A DNA stretch of 64,000 nucleotides from Letharia columbiana (taxonomy: Eukaryota > Ascomycota > Lecanoromycetes > Lecanorales > Parmeliaceae). Every line of letters starts with the position of its first letter. Positions within the stretch are counted from its first letter, which is position 1. Below are positions 38,331 through 50,399 of this stretch, one piece after another. The notes under the pieces are model-generated. The model searched no databases. It saw only the letters and a list, made by a program, of their open reading frames with translations, and was not told the DNA's origin. The translations under genes and the position numbers were made by a program. The stretch is taken from NCBI RefSeq assembly GCF_014066305.1, contig NW_023501052.1, forward strand, positions 685,001 through 749,000, given 5' to 3'.

Positions 38331-38891
38331 AAGTAAAAATCTATAAATTAAATTATAGAGTTAAATTTTTCTAAGTTAAATGAAATTTTAGCTTTAGTTC
38401 TAAGTTAAAGATAAACTCTAATCGCTTACTATACGTTTTTAATCTACTTTTTACTATTATAAAATTAATAAAGAAGATAAAAGCTTTAACTCTAAATTAA
38501 ATTAAATTTTACTTATTTTCTATATTAAGTAAATAGCTTACTTCTATTACTATAAATCGCTAATTAATTATATTTTTATCTAAAAAAGAAGTATCTACTT
38601 AATAATTTTATTTTTAATATATCTTATTAATCTAGTAAATTATCTTTTTAATAGATTATACTAAAATTATAATTATTAGATTAATCTTATTAATAACTTA
38701 ATTTAAAGTTATATATAATTCGCTATAAATAAAAATCTCGAAATATAAATATAAATTATTAATCTACTATAATAATTAATTTTAAAATTTATTAATTATT
38801 ATATTAAAGACTAATTAAATTAAGAATTAAATATAACTTAATAATAGAGTATATAGATTATTTAAATTAGACTAGAAGCTTCGAAAGAATA
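38331..38891 (+). mobile_element. D1: D-type relative of the C family
   Basis: It shares the first 130 bp with C elements (aagtaaaaatctataaatt, then the ctctaatcgcttactatacg block). It then continues with a different interior, which matches 58262-58786 on the opposite strand up to ttatttaaatta. This defines a third interior carried by the same terminus. Confidence 0.6.
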
Positions 38892-40864
38892 TTAATATAT
38901 ATAAAAGAATAAGATAGAGCTAAGTTAGAAAATCTTAAATTTATATATATAGTTAATTATAAATTCGAGGTTATTACGCTCTTTTAATTAAATCGACTAA
39001 GTTAATGTAATAATTCTCTTAAGCTCTCTTATTAAAAATTTATATATAGAAGTTTTATACTTTAAAGTACTTAGCTTATAATATATATAATTACTTTATA
39101 ATTTCTTAAATTATAGAGCTCGCTTTACGCTTTCTAACGCTATAAAAATTATAAAGTTTAATTTACTATTAATAAATTAAATAAATATTTAAATATAATA
39201 GTTATAATAGTTATATTAGACGCGTTCGAGATCAAATAATAATTCTTTTATCTATTTATATAATTATTCTTCTTTCTTTTATTATTCTATTAATTCTATT
39301 AATTTCATTAATATAAATATAATCGTCTTCGATATCTCTCGTCTAAAGATTACTTAACGTTTTAGATATATATATCTCTTTTATTCGCCTCTTAAAGCTC
39401 TCTACTAATATCTCTAGATTATCTTTTAATAAATTTATTACTACTAGTAATCGAGATCGTAAGCGAGCTTAATAGCTATTTACTACTACTTATAAACGCG
39501 TTAAAAGACTCTTAAAAGAGTCTAAACGAATATATTCTCTTCTATATACTTCTTTTAAGTTAGTGATAATATCTTTTAACTTAGTAATACTATCTCTTAA
39601 AACGCGTCTTTCTCCTCTATCTATTCTTTATTACTCTATTTTAAAATCTCTTAATACGTATTAAATTCTAAATATCGTTAAGAAGAAGCTTTTAAAAATA
39701 TAATAATTATATTAAACGCGTTCGAAATCGAATAATAATCCTTTCACTTATTTATATAATTATTCTTCTTTTACTATTTTATTAATTCTATTAATTTTAC
39801 TAATATAAATATATTTATTCTCGATATACTCGCACTTAGTTAAATAAGAGAAGAATCTATAATAAACGAATATAAAGAATACTATAAAGAATATTATAAA
39901 GATAATTATTAGTAGTAATAATATAATAGATCTACTCTTTATAATCTTATATTAATTTACTTAGTTAATATAAGAGAAGTTAATATAGTAAGCGAATACG
40001 AAGAATATTACGAAGAAATTAAGCGATAATAAGACTATTATCATTAAGAATATAGCTTAGCTCTTTAAGATTCTATATTATATACTCTTAATTATTTATA
40101 TTAAATTAATTACTTAGTAAGCTAATAGAATATTATCTATAACTTATCTATTATTCTTACAAAATTAAGAAGTAAGAGAAGAAATTATAATAGATAAATA
40201 TAAAGAATATTACGAAGAATATTATAAAGAAATTAAGCGATAATAAAGTTATTATTATTAAGAATACGACTTAGCTCTTTAAGATTTCACGTTATATACT
40301 CTTTATAATTTTATATTAAATTATTATTTAATAAGTAAAGAATACTATTATAACTTAATTCTATTATTCTTATTATATTAATATAGTATATTACTATAAT
40401 AATATTATAAGAGAAGAATCTACTACGACGATTATAGTTAATTAAGTCTCTATAGAAAAAATATCGAATAATATATATTTAAATAAATTAAAATCGTTCG
40501 ATGTCTTACTCTAATAGCTATTTTATTATTCGAAAAATTTTACTATAATAGAAGATATTATGAAATTCACACTACTAATTAACACGTTATCTCTATTTCT
40601 TTTTAATATTTCGATACTTCTTATTATAAGAATATAGTCTTTCTCTATTTTTTATAGATAATTATTATGAATTAATTCTTTATACTCGATATACCTTTCT
40701 AATTAAATCTTAGCGCGTCTCTCTTCGATATATATATATATTTATATATAAATTAAAAACGTATAGTAAGCGATTAGAGTTCGATTTAACTTAGAACTAA
40801 AGCTAAAATTCGATTTAACTTAGAAAAATTCAACTTTATAAATTTAATTTATAAGTCTTTACTT
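38892..40864 (-). mobile_element. C2: full C-family element
   Basis: On the minus strand it starts aagtaaagacttataaatt and ends ...cttttatatatattaa before T. At about 1.97 kb it includes tandem blocks near 39840-40330 and a segment with ctttacgctttctaacgct near 39124. The first 500 bp (minus-strand) read as a mostly stop-poor frame if RIP stops are ignored, but no family was recognised. Confidence 0.72.
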
Positions 40865-41011
40865 ATATAATATATAATATATAATATTATTATATTTATT
40901 TTTAAGAATATAATAATCGAGTATTTTAGATTTAATATATTTAATTTATAAATATATTCTATTATATAAATCTATATACTACTTTAAATTTCTAAATAAT
41001 ATTATTAGTAT
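40865..41011. other. Short AT-rich spacer between C2 and M6
   Basis: It contains no repeat family or gene that I can identify. Confidence 0.5.
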
Positions 41012-41945
41012 TACTAGTCGGAAAGGTATAATATATCTTATAAAATATTTTATATTAAGTAATATCATATCGTACCCGAGTATAATATGAATAGGATCGA
41101 ATATTATTCCATTTTTCTAATATGAATTCGAGATCTTAACGGGATATTTCACGGTATAATATATCCGTGATATCATATTATAATATAATATATATATGGG
41201 ATATTCCGTTAGGATTTCTATATTTAGAAGTATAAAGTAGCTATTCTAATTATTATTCTAGTTAACGACTAATCGTATCTATCTCTATTCGAAATACTAT
41301 TATAACTAATATTATTATAACTGATACTATTATAACTAATACTATTATATCTATTACTATTATATCTACTACTATTATAACTACTACTATTATAACTATT
41401 ACTATTATAACTATTACTTACTATTATAACTATTACTACTATAGCTACTATCGAAATATAGCTCTCGCGTATCTCAGTTATCGTATTCTTTAGTTATCTA
41501 ATTTTATACTATATTTAAAACCTAGCCTCGAAGAGGTTTTAAAGAATTAATTCGTTCGTTCTATATATTATATATCTGATATTTTAATAGCTATTACTAT
41601 TATAGCTATTACTATTTATTATTTAAATAGTCTACTATTATATAATAGCTATAATAGAATTAGCTATAATAGAGTTAGTTATAATAGAATTAGCTATAAT
41701 AAAGTTAGTTATAATAGATTAGAATAGCTACTTTATACTTTTAAATATAGAAATCTTAATAAAATATTTTATATATATATTATATTATAATATAATATTA
41801 TAGATATATTATATCGTAGAATATTTCGTTAAGATTTTATATTATATTAGATATGAAATTATATAAATCTTAATAATCTATATTATATTAGAGTATAATA
41901 TAGTAGATTAATATTTTATATTATATTATATCTTTTCGATTAGTA
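41012..41945. mobile_element. M6: partly RIPped M element (beta left, alpha right)
   Basis: It starts TACTAGTCGGAAAGGTATAA and ends atatcttttcgattagta. The first 200 bp keep many unmutated CA, GG and CC steps (for example gtacccgag and atccgtgatatcat), while the right arm is fully RIPped. Core units of the actattataactatt type lie at about 41285-41430 and 41580-41715. Confidence 0.75.
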
Positions 41946-41946
41946 A

Positions 41947-43710
41947 TTAATATATATAAAAGAATAAGATAGAATTAAATTAGAAAATCTTAAATTTATA
42001 TATATAATTAATTATTAATTCGAGATTATTACGTTTTTTAACTAGACTAACTAAGTTAACTTACTAGCTCTCTTAAGCTTTCTTATTAAAAGTTTATATA
42101 TAAAAGTCTTATATTTTAAAGTACTTAGCTTACGATATATATAGTTATTTTATAATTTCTTAAATTATAACGCTCGCTTTACGCTTTCTAACGCTATAAA
42201 AATTATAAAGTTTAATCTACTATTAATAAATTAAATAAATATTTAAATATAATAGTTATAATAGTTATATTAGACGCGTTTAAAATCGAATAATAATTCT
42301 TTTATCTATTTATATAATTATTCTTTTTTTATTATTCTATTAATTTACTAATATAAATATAATCGTTCTCGATATCTCTCGCGAAAACGTTACTAAATAC
42401 TTTAGATACGTATACTTCTTTTATTCGTCTTTTAGAGTCTCTACTAACATCTTTAGATTATCTCTCGATAAATTTATTACTACTAGTAATTAAGATCGTA
42501 AATAAGCTTAATAGCTATCTATTACTACTTATAAACGCGTTAAAAGATCTTTTAAAAAGAGCTCGAATGAATTTACAGTCATCGTCTTTCTCTATATACT
42601 TCTTTTAAGTTAGCGATACTCGATTAGCTATTTAATTAATACTATCTACTCTATTAACTTAGTTATCTACTTAGTTAGCTACTTAATTAAATACTTAATT
42701 TAATACTCTATAAGAGAAGAAGTAAGAGAAGAAATTATAATAGATAAATACGAAGAATATTACGAAGAAATTAAGCGATAATAAGACTCTTAATACTAAG
42801 AATATAACTTAGATCTTTAAGATTCTACGTCATATACTCTTTACGATTTTATATTAAATTATTACTTAGTAAGCGAAGAATACTATTATAACTTAATTTA
42901 TTATCTCTATTATATTAAAAAGTAGAAGAAGAAATTATAATAAATAAATATAAAGAATATTATAAAGAATACTATAGAGAATATTACGGAGAAATTAAGC
43001 GGTAATAAGATTTCTAATATTAAAAATACGATTTAGCTCTTTAAGATCTTATATTATATACTCTCTATAATATTATATTAAATTATTATTTATTAAGCGA
43101 AGAATACTACTATAACTTAGTTTATTATTTCTATTATATTAAAAAATAAAAGAAGAAATTATAATAGATAAATACGAAGAATATTATAGAGAATATTATA
43201 AAGAATATTACGAAGAAATTAAATAGTAATAAAGTTATTATTATTAAGAATATAGCTTAGCTCTCTAAGATTCTACGTTATATACTCTTTAATATATATT
43301 TAAATAAATTAAAACTATTCGATATCTATAGCTATTTTATTATTCGAAAAACTTTACTACGATAAGAGATATTATAAGATTTATATTACTAATTAGCATA
43401 TTATCTTTATTTCTTTTTAATATATTAATACTTCTTACTATAAGAATATAGTCTTTCTCTATTTTTTATAGATAATTATTACGAATTAATCTTTTATATT
43501 TAATATATCTTTCTAATTAAGTCTTAGCGCGCCTCTCTTTATATATATATATCTATATATTATATAGATTAAATTAATTTTATAATAGTAAAAGTAGATT
43601 AAAAACGTATAGTAAGCGATTAGAGTTCGATTTAACTTAGAGCTAAAGTTAAAATTTAATTTAACTTAGAAAAATTTAACTCTATAAATTTAATTTATAG
43701 ATCTTTACTT
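41947..43710 (-). mobile_element. C3: full C-family element
   Basis: On the minus strand it starts aagtaaagatctataaatt and ends ...cttttatatatattaa, with A on the plus-strand side (41946). It is about 1.76 kb. Tandem blocks lie at about 42718, 42941 and 43147. It carries the uninterrupted version of the site where B1 entered C1. Confidence 0.72.
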
Positions 43711-44258
43711 ATTATATAATTCTATTTTAACTTTAAGTAATAGAGTAAAAATAAGATTAATTAAATAATATTTATTATTTTAGTAAATAAAAGAACGTTA
43801 TCTTTCTTATTAATAACTTAATCTCTATTATTATAAATAATTTTAGCTTTAAAGAACTTATTAAAAACTTAATTATTAAATTAAATAATATTCTTATTAA
43901 GAATATAAAGAATTATTTTAAATATATAGAAATAATTATTTAATATAGATTAAGATTATTATAAATAGTATTAATTAGATAAGTAATAGAGTTATCTAAT
44001 AATTACTTAATAGATTAATTAATAGCTTCTTATTCTTTAAAGCTTATTTATATTTAATAATCTTTAAACGAATTTCTTTATATTAATTTAATCTTAATTA
44101 GTTAGATTAAGTTTTCGAAGTTTTATATTTTTTATTAATCTAAGAATTTAAATATAGTTTTAAAGATAGAATATTCTTAATATAGTTTAAGCGATTTTAA
44201 TACTCTTAATAATTAAAAAAATTTAATAAAAGTTATTATTGAAATATATAATTATATC
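43711..44258. other. Anonymous RIPped DNA between C3 and M3
   Basis: This is 0.55 kb of AT-rich sequence without open frame, repeat terminus or readable domain. Confidence 0.5.
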
Positions 44259-44490
44259 TACTAGTTAAAAAGATATAGAATATTTTATAACATATTTCAT
44301 ATTAAGTGATATTATATCGTATTCGAATATAATATAAATAGAATCGAATATCATATCATTTTTCTGATATGGATTCGGGATCTTGACGGGATATCCTACG
44401 GTATGATATATCTGTGATATTATATCATGGAATGATATATCTATATTTGAAAGTATAAGTAGCTATTCTGATCATCATGCTGGCCAACCA

Positions 44491-44725
44491 TGGCTACCAC
44501 TATCATCTACCATGACTGTCACTATCATGGCTGCCACTACCATGGCTGCCACTACCATGGCTGCCACTACCATGGCTGCCACTACCATGACTGCCCCTAC
44601 CATGACTGCCCCTATCATGACTGCCCCTACAATACCATGGCCACCCCTATTATGGCCACCCCTATCATGGCTGCTACTGCCATAGCTACCACTATCATAA
44701 CTACTACTATCATAGCTACCATATG
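44491..44725. repeat. M3 left minisatellite array
   Basis: It has at least twelve 15-bp units, mainly CATGGCTGCCACTAC, then CATGACTGCCCCTAC variants. Homogeneous neighbours suggest recent expansion. Confidence 0.85.
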
Positions 44726-44929
44726 ATAGTAGGCTATTTCAATAATAAATAGTGGTAGCCATGATAGTGGTAGCCATGGTAGTGGTAGCTGTTAGAATGT
44801 CAGGTATGTGATGTGTAGAACGGACGGATCAATTCTCCAGAACCTCTCCGGGGCCAGGTTCTAAATATAGTACAAAATTAGGTAGCTGGAAAACATGGTG
44901 GCTGGGATGCGCGGGGACCACATTTCGAT

Positions 44930-45090
44930 GGCAGGTATGGTAGTGGCAGGCATGGTAGTGGTAGGCATGGTAGTGGCAGGCATGGTAGTGGCAGGCATGG
45001 TAGTGGCAGGCATTGGTAGTGGTAGCCATGGTAGGGGCAGCCATGGTAGGTAGCTATGGCAGTGGCAGCCATGGTAGTAGTAGCTATTAT
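44930..45090. repeat. M3 right minisatellite array, opposite orientation
   Basis: These are 15-bp units GGCATGGTAGTGGCA / GGCATGGTAGTGGTA, inverse to the left array, with a private GGCAGGCATG variant. Confidence 0.85.
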
Positions 45091-45320
45091 GTCGGATTTA
45101 TCGAATAAATATATCTAAATATAGAAATTCCAGTCGGGATATTTCATATATATATTATTTCATAATATGATATTATAGATATATTATATCGTGAAATATC
45201 TCGTTAAGATTCTATATTATATTAGATATAAGATTATATAAATCTTAATAATCTATATTATACTAGAGTATAATATAATAGATTAATATTCTATATTATA
45301 TTATATCTTTTCGACTAATA

Positions 45321-48300
45321 ACTATATTATTAAAAGAAGTAGAATTCTTTCGAATTTTTTAGAGTATATAATCGACGATCTCGATATTATAGCGATATTA
45401 TATAAAGATTTTATTTTAGAAAATAAGCTTAATCGCCTTTAATAATTAAATTAAATTAAATTTTATTAATATATTATAATTAGATTAAGTAAATAGTATT
45501 AAAAGAAATCTTAAAATAAAAATAAGCGATAATATTACTTTAAAGAAAAATAAAGATAATATTAGATAAAGCTATAGTAATAATTATTTTAAATTTATAT
45601 TATACTCTTTATAATATAATCTTATTAATATCTTTATAGCTATCGAGAAAAAAGAGTTAATTATTAAAATAAGAGATCGTATTTTAAATAACGTCGACTA
45701 TAGCGATTTAATCGTTATTAAAACTTATTTATATCTACTTTTAGATATTAATTTAATAATTATATTCTTCGCGTAGAACTTAATTTTAATTATTAATATA
45801 ATTTTATTTATAATTTTATTAGATTATAAATAAATTAAAGTTAATAGTAAAATTAATATTCTTTATAGAGCTAATATTATTTTTCTTTAAGCGAATTTAA
45901 ATTAAATAAAGATAAAAGTCTTCGACGATAATTTATTTATATTATATATTATTTAATAGAGAAAGAGTATAATATTAAGTTTAAAGAATATAAATAAGAT
46001 TATTAAATAATTTAAATAAAGAAAAATATATATTAGTTAAGAAATATATATAAAGTATAAACGAAGAATTAAATTATTTATAAGTAAAAAATATTAAGAT
46101 TCGAATTACGTAACTCTTAGCGTCTTAATAGTTATATAATATAATTACGTAATACGCCTTAGCGTATTTATATCTAGTCGCTCTTCTCTTTATAATAACT
46201 CTATAGTTAATAACTAAGTATCTTATCTTATATATCTATAGATTATAAGTCTAGACTCTATTCGATAATAATTATATTATAAATACTATTCGCCTCTATA
46301 ACTACGACTATCTTTAGACTTTTAATAGTTATCTTTCGATATTTAAAGTCTATTATACGAAGATAGTAATAGCTATAGAGATATTCTTTTAATCTTCTTA
46401 ATAGAGATATTTCTCTCTTTTAAAATAATTATAAACTTAAGAGAGTATAATTTATTAATAATATAAGAAGCTGAAAGTCGCTTTCGTCTTTATCTTAAGC
46501 GAGTTAAGATATATTATCTCTAGTTAAAATATCGAATTCGCTAAATATATTAAGTATATAATTATATTACTATACGACTAAGTTATATTACTTAGATTCT
46601 CTAAATCTTATTTATTTTCGCTAAGTTAAGATATTTAACTTTATTAAAAGTAAAGCTATTTTATATTAATATCGATTTCTAAATTATATATTAATTATTA
46701 AATTAATAGTTATTAATTAAGAGTAGCTAGATATTAATATTAATAGTTTAATTATAATTTAAAATAATTTAAAGCTAGTACTACTATCTCTTAATACGCT
46801 TATAAGCTTATTAAGATTAAAATAATAAGAATATCTTATTAATATTAGCTTCTAAGTCTTTAGAAACCTCTTAAAGAAGAAAGCTAAGATCTTATTATCG
46901 ATTTTTTTATAATTATCTATATTTTATTATTATAATTATAAAGCTAGAATAATCTTTAAAGTTTTATAATAATAGCTAGCGACGTAGATATTCTAGATTT
47001 AAATTTCTAAATAAGTAATATAAGAAGAGTATTAATCTCTTTTTAAGAAGAAGATTTATATATTTATAATAACTATACTTTATATAATTCTATTAAAAAT
47101 CAGTCTTCATTTATAAGTTATTCTTATTATTAAATATCTTTTATTTTAATTATATCGCCTATATCTATTATAGCTCTATATATAAATATTTTTTATTTTT
47201 TATATAAAAACTTAAAGCTTAAAGGCGATAGTTACTTAATATTAATAAGACTTTCGAGAATTTTAACGATAATTAAAGTATCTATTCTACTTTCGCTACT
47301 TTCGCTACTTTATTAAATAATAATTTTATTAATCTTAAATTCGAAGTTAATAAAAATACTTTTAATTCTATAAGCGATATTAAACTATTTAGTTTTTATA
47401 TTAAAAAGTTTATTTTATTTACTTTAAAGCTACTCTTAAAGTCTTTCTCTAATTCTATTATCTTATCTAAAATAATAGCTAAATTACTATTATTATCGCT
47501 ACTATCGCTCTCTCTATTAATATTCTATATATTATTATCTAGACTATCTTTTAATAATAATAAATCTAAATAATTAGTTATAATATCTTATAGTTAATAT
47601 CTCTAATTAATTCTAATTTAGCGAAAGTAGTTTTCTTTAAATCTCTATCGCTATTCTAGAATTTAGTATAGAATATATTAAATAAAGATAAAATATTAAG
47701 AGCTAATTTAGTGCTTAATAATCTTTTATTCTTTATTAAAATTATTAAGCTTAAAACTTATATAGCTGTTTTTTAACGTCTTAGAAATAATAGTTATTAA
47801 CTTATTAAAATCGATTATAATAATAAGAACTCTTAAATAATATTAAACGCTATTATTAAATATTATAAATTTGAAAGCTTTAAACTCTATATAAAGCTAG
47901 TTTACTAACTACTTAATATTATTCTTATTTTTAAAAAAAAAGTATTTATTAATATAAGAAGGATTTTTATAAGATTACTATTAAAACTACTAGTTTATAT
48001 AAATTATTTATTTTTTTAAAGCTCTTTCTAATTTAGCTCTTTCTTATAAGACTTAAAAACTCTTTTAATATCTTTATAATAATTTATATTTAAATTTATA
48101 AGCTATATAACGATAAGACTATTAAATTTAATAAGATTATCTATATCGCGATAAATAAAGAGACTTATCTATTATTATTTAAAAACGATAATATTATTAT
48201 ATATACTACTTATAATAATAGCGATAAAAGTAAAAATAAGTAATTCGCTAGATACTATAAAGCTAACGATTTAGAAATTAATCGTAAAATTTATCTTTTA

Positions 48301-48660
48301 TATAAGATCGTTAAATATAAATTTAAATATTTTTCTACTAAATACTAAATTAAATTCTTTTATTTAAAATCTAAAAAGTTTATATTAAATAAGAAAAAGA
48401 AAAAGAGATCTTAAATTACTATAATTAACTTTAATAATATAAAGAAAGATCTTAGTATTAAGCGTAAGCGTATTAAAAAAAATACTCTCTAATATCTCTA
48501 CTTTAAGAGAGAATAAGTATCTTAATACTAATTATATCTTTCTAGAAGAATTAAATTTAATTATATACTATATAGATTCTAGTTTTAATAATTTTAATAT
48601 TCTTAATATAATTAATAATAAAAAAGTTATTAATTTAATAGCTATCGATTTTAATCTAAA
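45321..48660. other. RIPped repeat DNA upstream of the TRIM
   Basis: This is 3.3 kb with no open frame. Near 48270-48420 a plus-strand reading gives closely spaced Tyr/Lys residues that could be a RIPped zinc knuckle, so the end of this stretch may be a gag related to the copia pol downstream. The ctaaa at its end is the TRIM target duplication. Nothing else is assignable. Confidence 0.45.
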
Positions 48661-48787
48661 TATTAGAAATAGTCTCTATAAAGACTTTACGAGGCCTCTA
48701 CGAATAGATATTTAGATTTAAATAGAGATATTTAACTATTAAGCGTAGATACTCTCGAAATTAGCTTTTTTAACTAAGTTGCTAATA
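48661..48787. repeat. Left LTR of TRIM, RIPped
   Basis: This 127-bp repeat aligns base for base with 49527-49653. Differences are nearly all C-to-T or G-to-A, for example gggtgtctggctg against agatatttaacta. Confidence 0.88.
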
Positions 48788-49017
48788 ATAATATCTACGC
48801 TTTATTTTCGAGTTAATTATAGTTTAAAGTATTTAACTAATAATTACCTTAGAGTAATACTAGTTATTATCGAGGGTAACACGCTTAGTTATTAAAAATT
48901 GAGGGTCGAGGATTCGAGGACGCTTGGATCCCCCATCAAAAATCAGAAATTTGATTTTTTCAGAGGGTCGCTCGGGTAATAGTCACGCCGAAGGCGGGCC
49001 CCGAAGCCGAATATTTT

Positions 49018-49167
49018 CGGGCAGGACGCCCTATACAAATGAGATTTTCGGGCAGGACGCCCTACTCCATTGAGGACATTTCGGGCAGAACAGCCCTACT
49101 CCATTGAGGACATTTCGGGCAGAACAGCCCTATTCCATTGAGGACATTTCGGGCAGAACGCCCCAGG
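49018..49167. repeat. Tandem repeat, about 34-bp unit, in TRIM interior
   Basis: There are four to five units that start CGGGCAG(A/G)AC(A)GCCC and continue with ACTCCATTGAGGACATTT. The second to fourth units are almost identical. The unit contains the palindrome-like gggcaggacgccc. Confidence 0.85.
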
Positions 49168-49526
49168 GCAAAAAGCCCAAGCAGACGCCCAGGAAAGAAA
49201 CCCCGAGGCCGGCCAAAATAGGCCTTTGATTTGTGTGCGCTAAGGCGAGGCCACAGGCCCGGAATATAGCCCCATTCCCACATTGTGCCGGTGCGAAGGC
49301 GGGGCCAAAGGCCTTTCACTTGGTAGCCCCGTGGGCAAAAACCCCAGTGGCAAAGTTCAAGCCCCGCAAATGAGCGGGCATTTAGGAGTCTTCGGGGGAG
49401 TAAACCCCGGAGCACAGGGCATGTTGTCCTTAAAATCGTGGATCTTTCGGGGAAGAGTGCTCGGAACGTCGCGATTTTTGCACTGTCTTCGGAGCTCGAG
49501 GACGAGCCCCCTAGAGGGGGAGGCAT

Positions 49527-49653
49527 TGTTAGGAACAGTCCCCACGGGGGCCCTACGGGGCCTCTGCGGGCAGGTATTTAGATCCAAATAGGGGTGTCTG
49601 GCTGTTAAGCGCAGACACCCCCGGAATTAGCTTTTTTAGCTGAGTTGCTAACA
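49527..49653. repeat. Right LTR of TRIM, unmutated
   Basis: It runs from TGTTAGGAACAG to GTTGCTAACA. It contains an inverted pair ggggtgtctg / cagacacccc that could form a hairpin. Confidence 0.88.
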
Positions 49654-49770
49654 CTAAAGTATAACTTAATAGTTATAAACTTCGTTAATCTATACTCTTA
49701 TAATATGTGCTGGGGCGCGGGCTTCCCAGTAGTGAAAAGCTTGCCGAGTACTGGTTTTTGACTATATTTG

Positions 49771-50118
49771 ATTCTTAGAGAGATCTTCTAAAACCCCTCG
49801 GACCCTTCGGGGACTCTTTAAGGGCTCTCCGAGAGCTTATATCGAAGGGGCTGTCAAAGTAAGCTCGAAATTTGATTTTTTAGTAATATTTAATTGATTT
49901 CGAGCTTGCTTTAATAGCTTCTTCGATATAAGCTCTCGAAGAGCCCTTAAAGAGCTTCGAAGGGCTTTAGAGATTTTAAGAAATCTAATTCTGAGAATCG
50001 AGAGACGTTATTAATATACTTAGGGGAGATTCTCTAAAACCCCCCTAACCCTTCGGGGGCTCTTCGAGGGCTCTTCGAGGGCTTCTATCGAAGAGGCTCT
50101 TCTCGTAAGCTCGATAAT
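49771..50118. repeat. Three-armed palindrome: two inverted arms plus a direct third
   Basis: Arm 1 (49771-49869) and arm 2 (49898-49998) are inverted copies separated by a 28-bp AT-rich loop. Arm 3 (about 50028-50118) repeats arm 1 directly. Shared words are cccttcgggg, agggctct(c/t)cgag, atcgaag and aagctcga. Arms 1 and 3 remain GC-rich, and arm 2 carries more RIP-type changes. The first two arms could fold into a stem of about 100 bp. It lies between the TRIM and the copia pol. Confidence 0.8.
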
Positions 50119-50399
50119 TTACTAGTTTAATATATCTTTATAAATACTTTATTAAATTTCGTCTACGCTATATTATTTGAAAGCGTATAATTAACTCTAT
50201 AACTTTATAAATTTACTTTATTATTATATTTTTGATAAAAGAAAAGAAATTAAAAAAGGTAGATTTAAGGATTTTAAAGTTCTTTTCCAACTTCCTCTTT
50301 TGAACGTACCCGTGTGCACCCGCGTTTAGATCGAAAATAAAGAAATAAGATAAGTTTAAGACTGAAAATAATAAAATCTAATAATTTAATTAGTTACTA

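Larger units (their letters stand above)
44259..45320. mobile_element. M3: M element with RIPped ends and clean core
   Basis: It starts TACTAGTTAAAAAGATATAG (beta arm) and ends atatcttttcgactaata (alpha arm). The outer arms are RIPped, while the 600-bp core is almost untouched (GC-rich, many CA and TG). It holds two opposed 15-bp arrays and a spacer near 44814-44925 (ctccagaacctctccgg) that is found RIPped in M4, M5 and M6. Flanks ATTATATC and ACTATATT differ only by C/T and may be a decayed target duplication. Confidence 0.82.
48661..49653. mobile_element. Miniature LTR element (TRIM-like), half RIPped
   Basis: Two 127-bp LTRs (48661-48787 and 49527-49653) are flanked by a perfect 5-bp duplication, ctaaa (48656-48660 and 49654-49658). 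The right LTR starts TGTTAG and ends CTAACA; the left reads tattag and ctaata after RIP. The whole element is only 993 bp, and no pol fits. From about 48890 to the right end it is GC-rich and unmutated, while the left LTR and the next 100 bp are as RIPped as the surroundings. ORFs in the GC-rich part match no family I know and are probably chance. Confidence 0.88.

Noticed and set aside
44491..45090. Regular short repeats resembling a CRISPR array
   Set aside because: The units are contiguous 15-mers without spacers and lie in a eukaryotic transposable element.
49062..49591. Open frames of 76-154 residues in the GC-rich part of the miniature LTR element
   Set aside because: Overlapping frames on both strands, absence of any known motif and the position inside a 993-bp LTR element indicate chance frames in GC-rich DNA.
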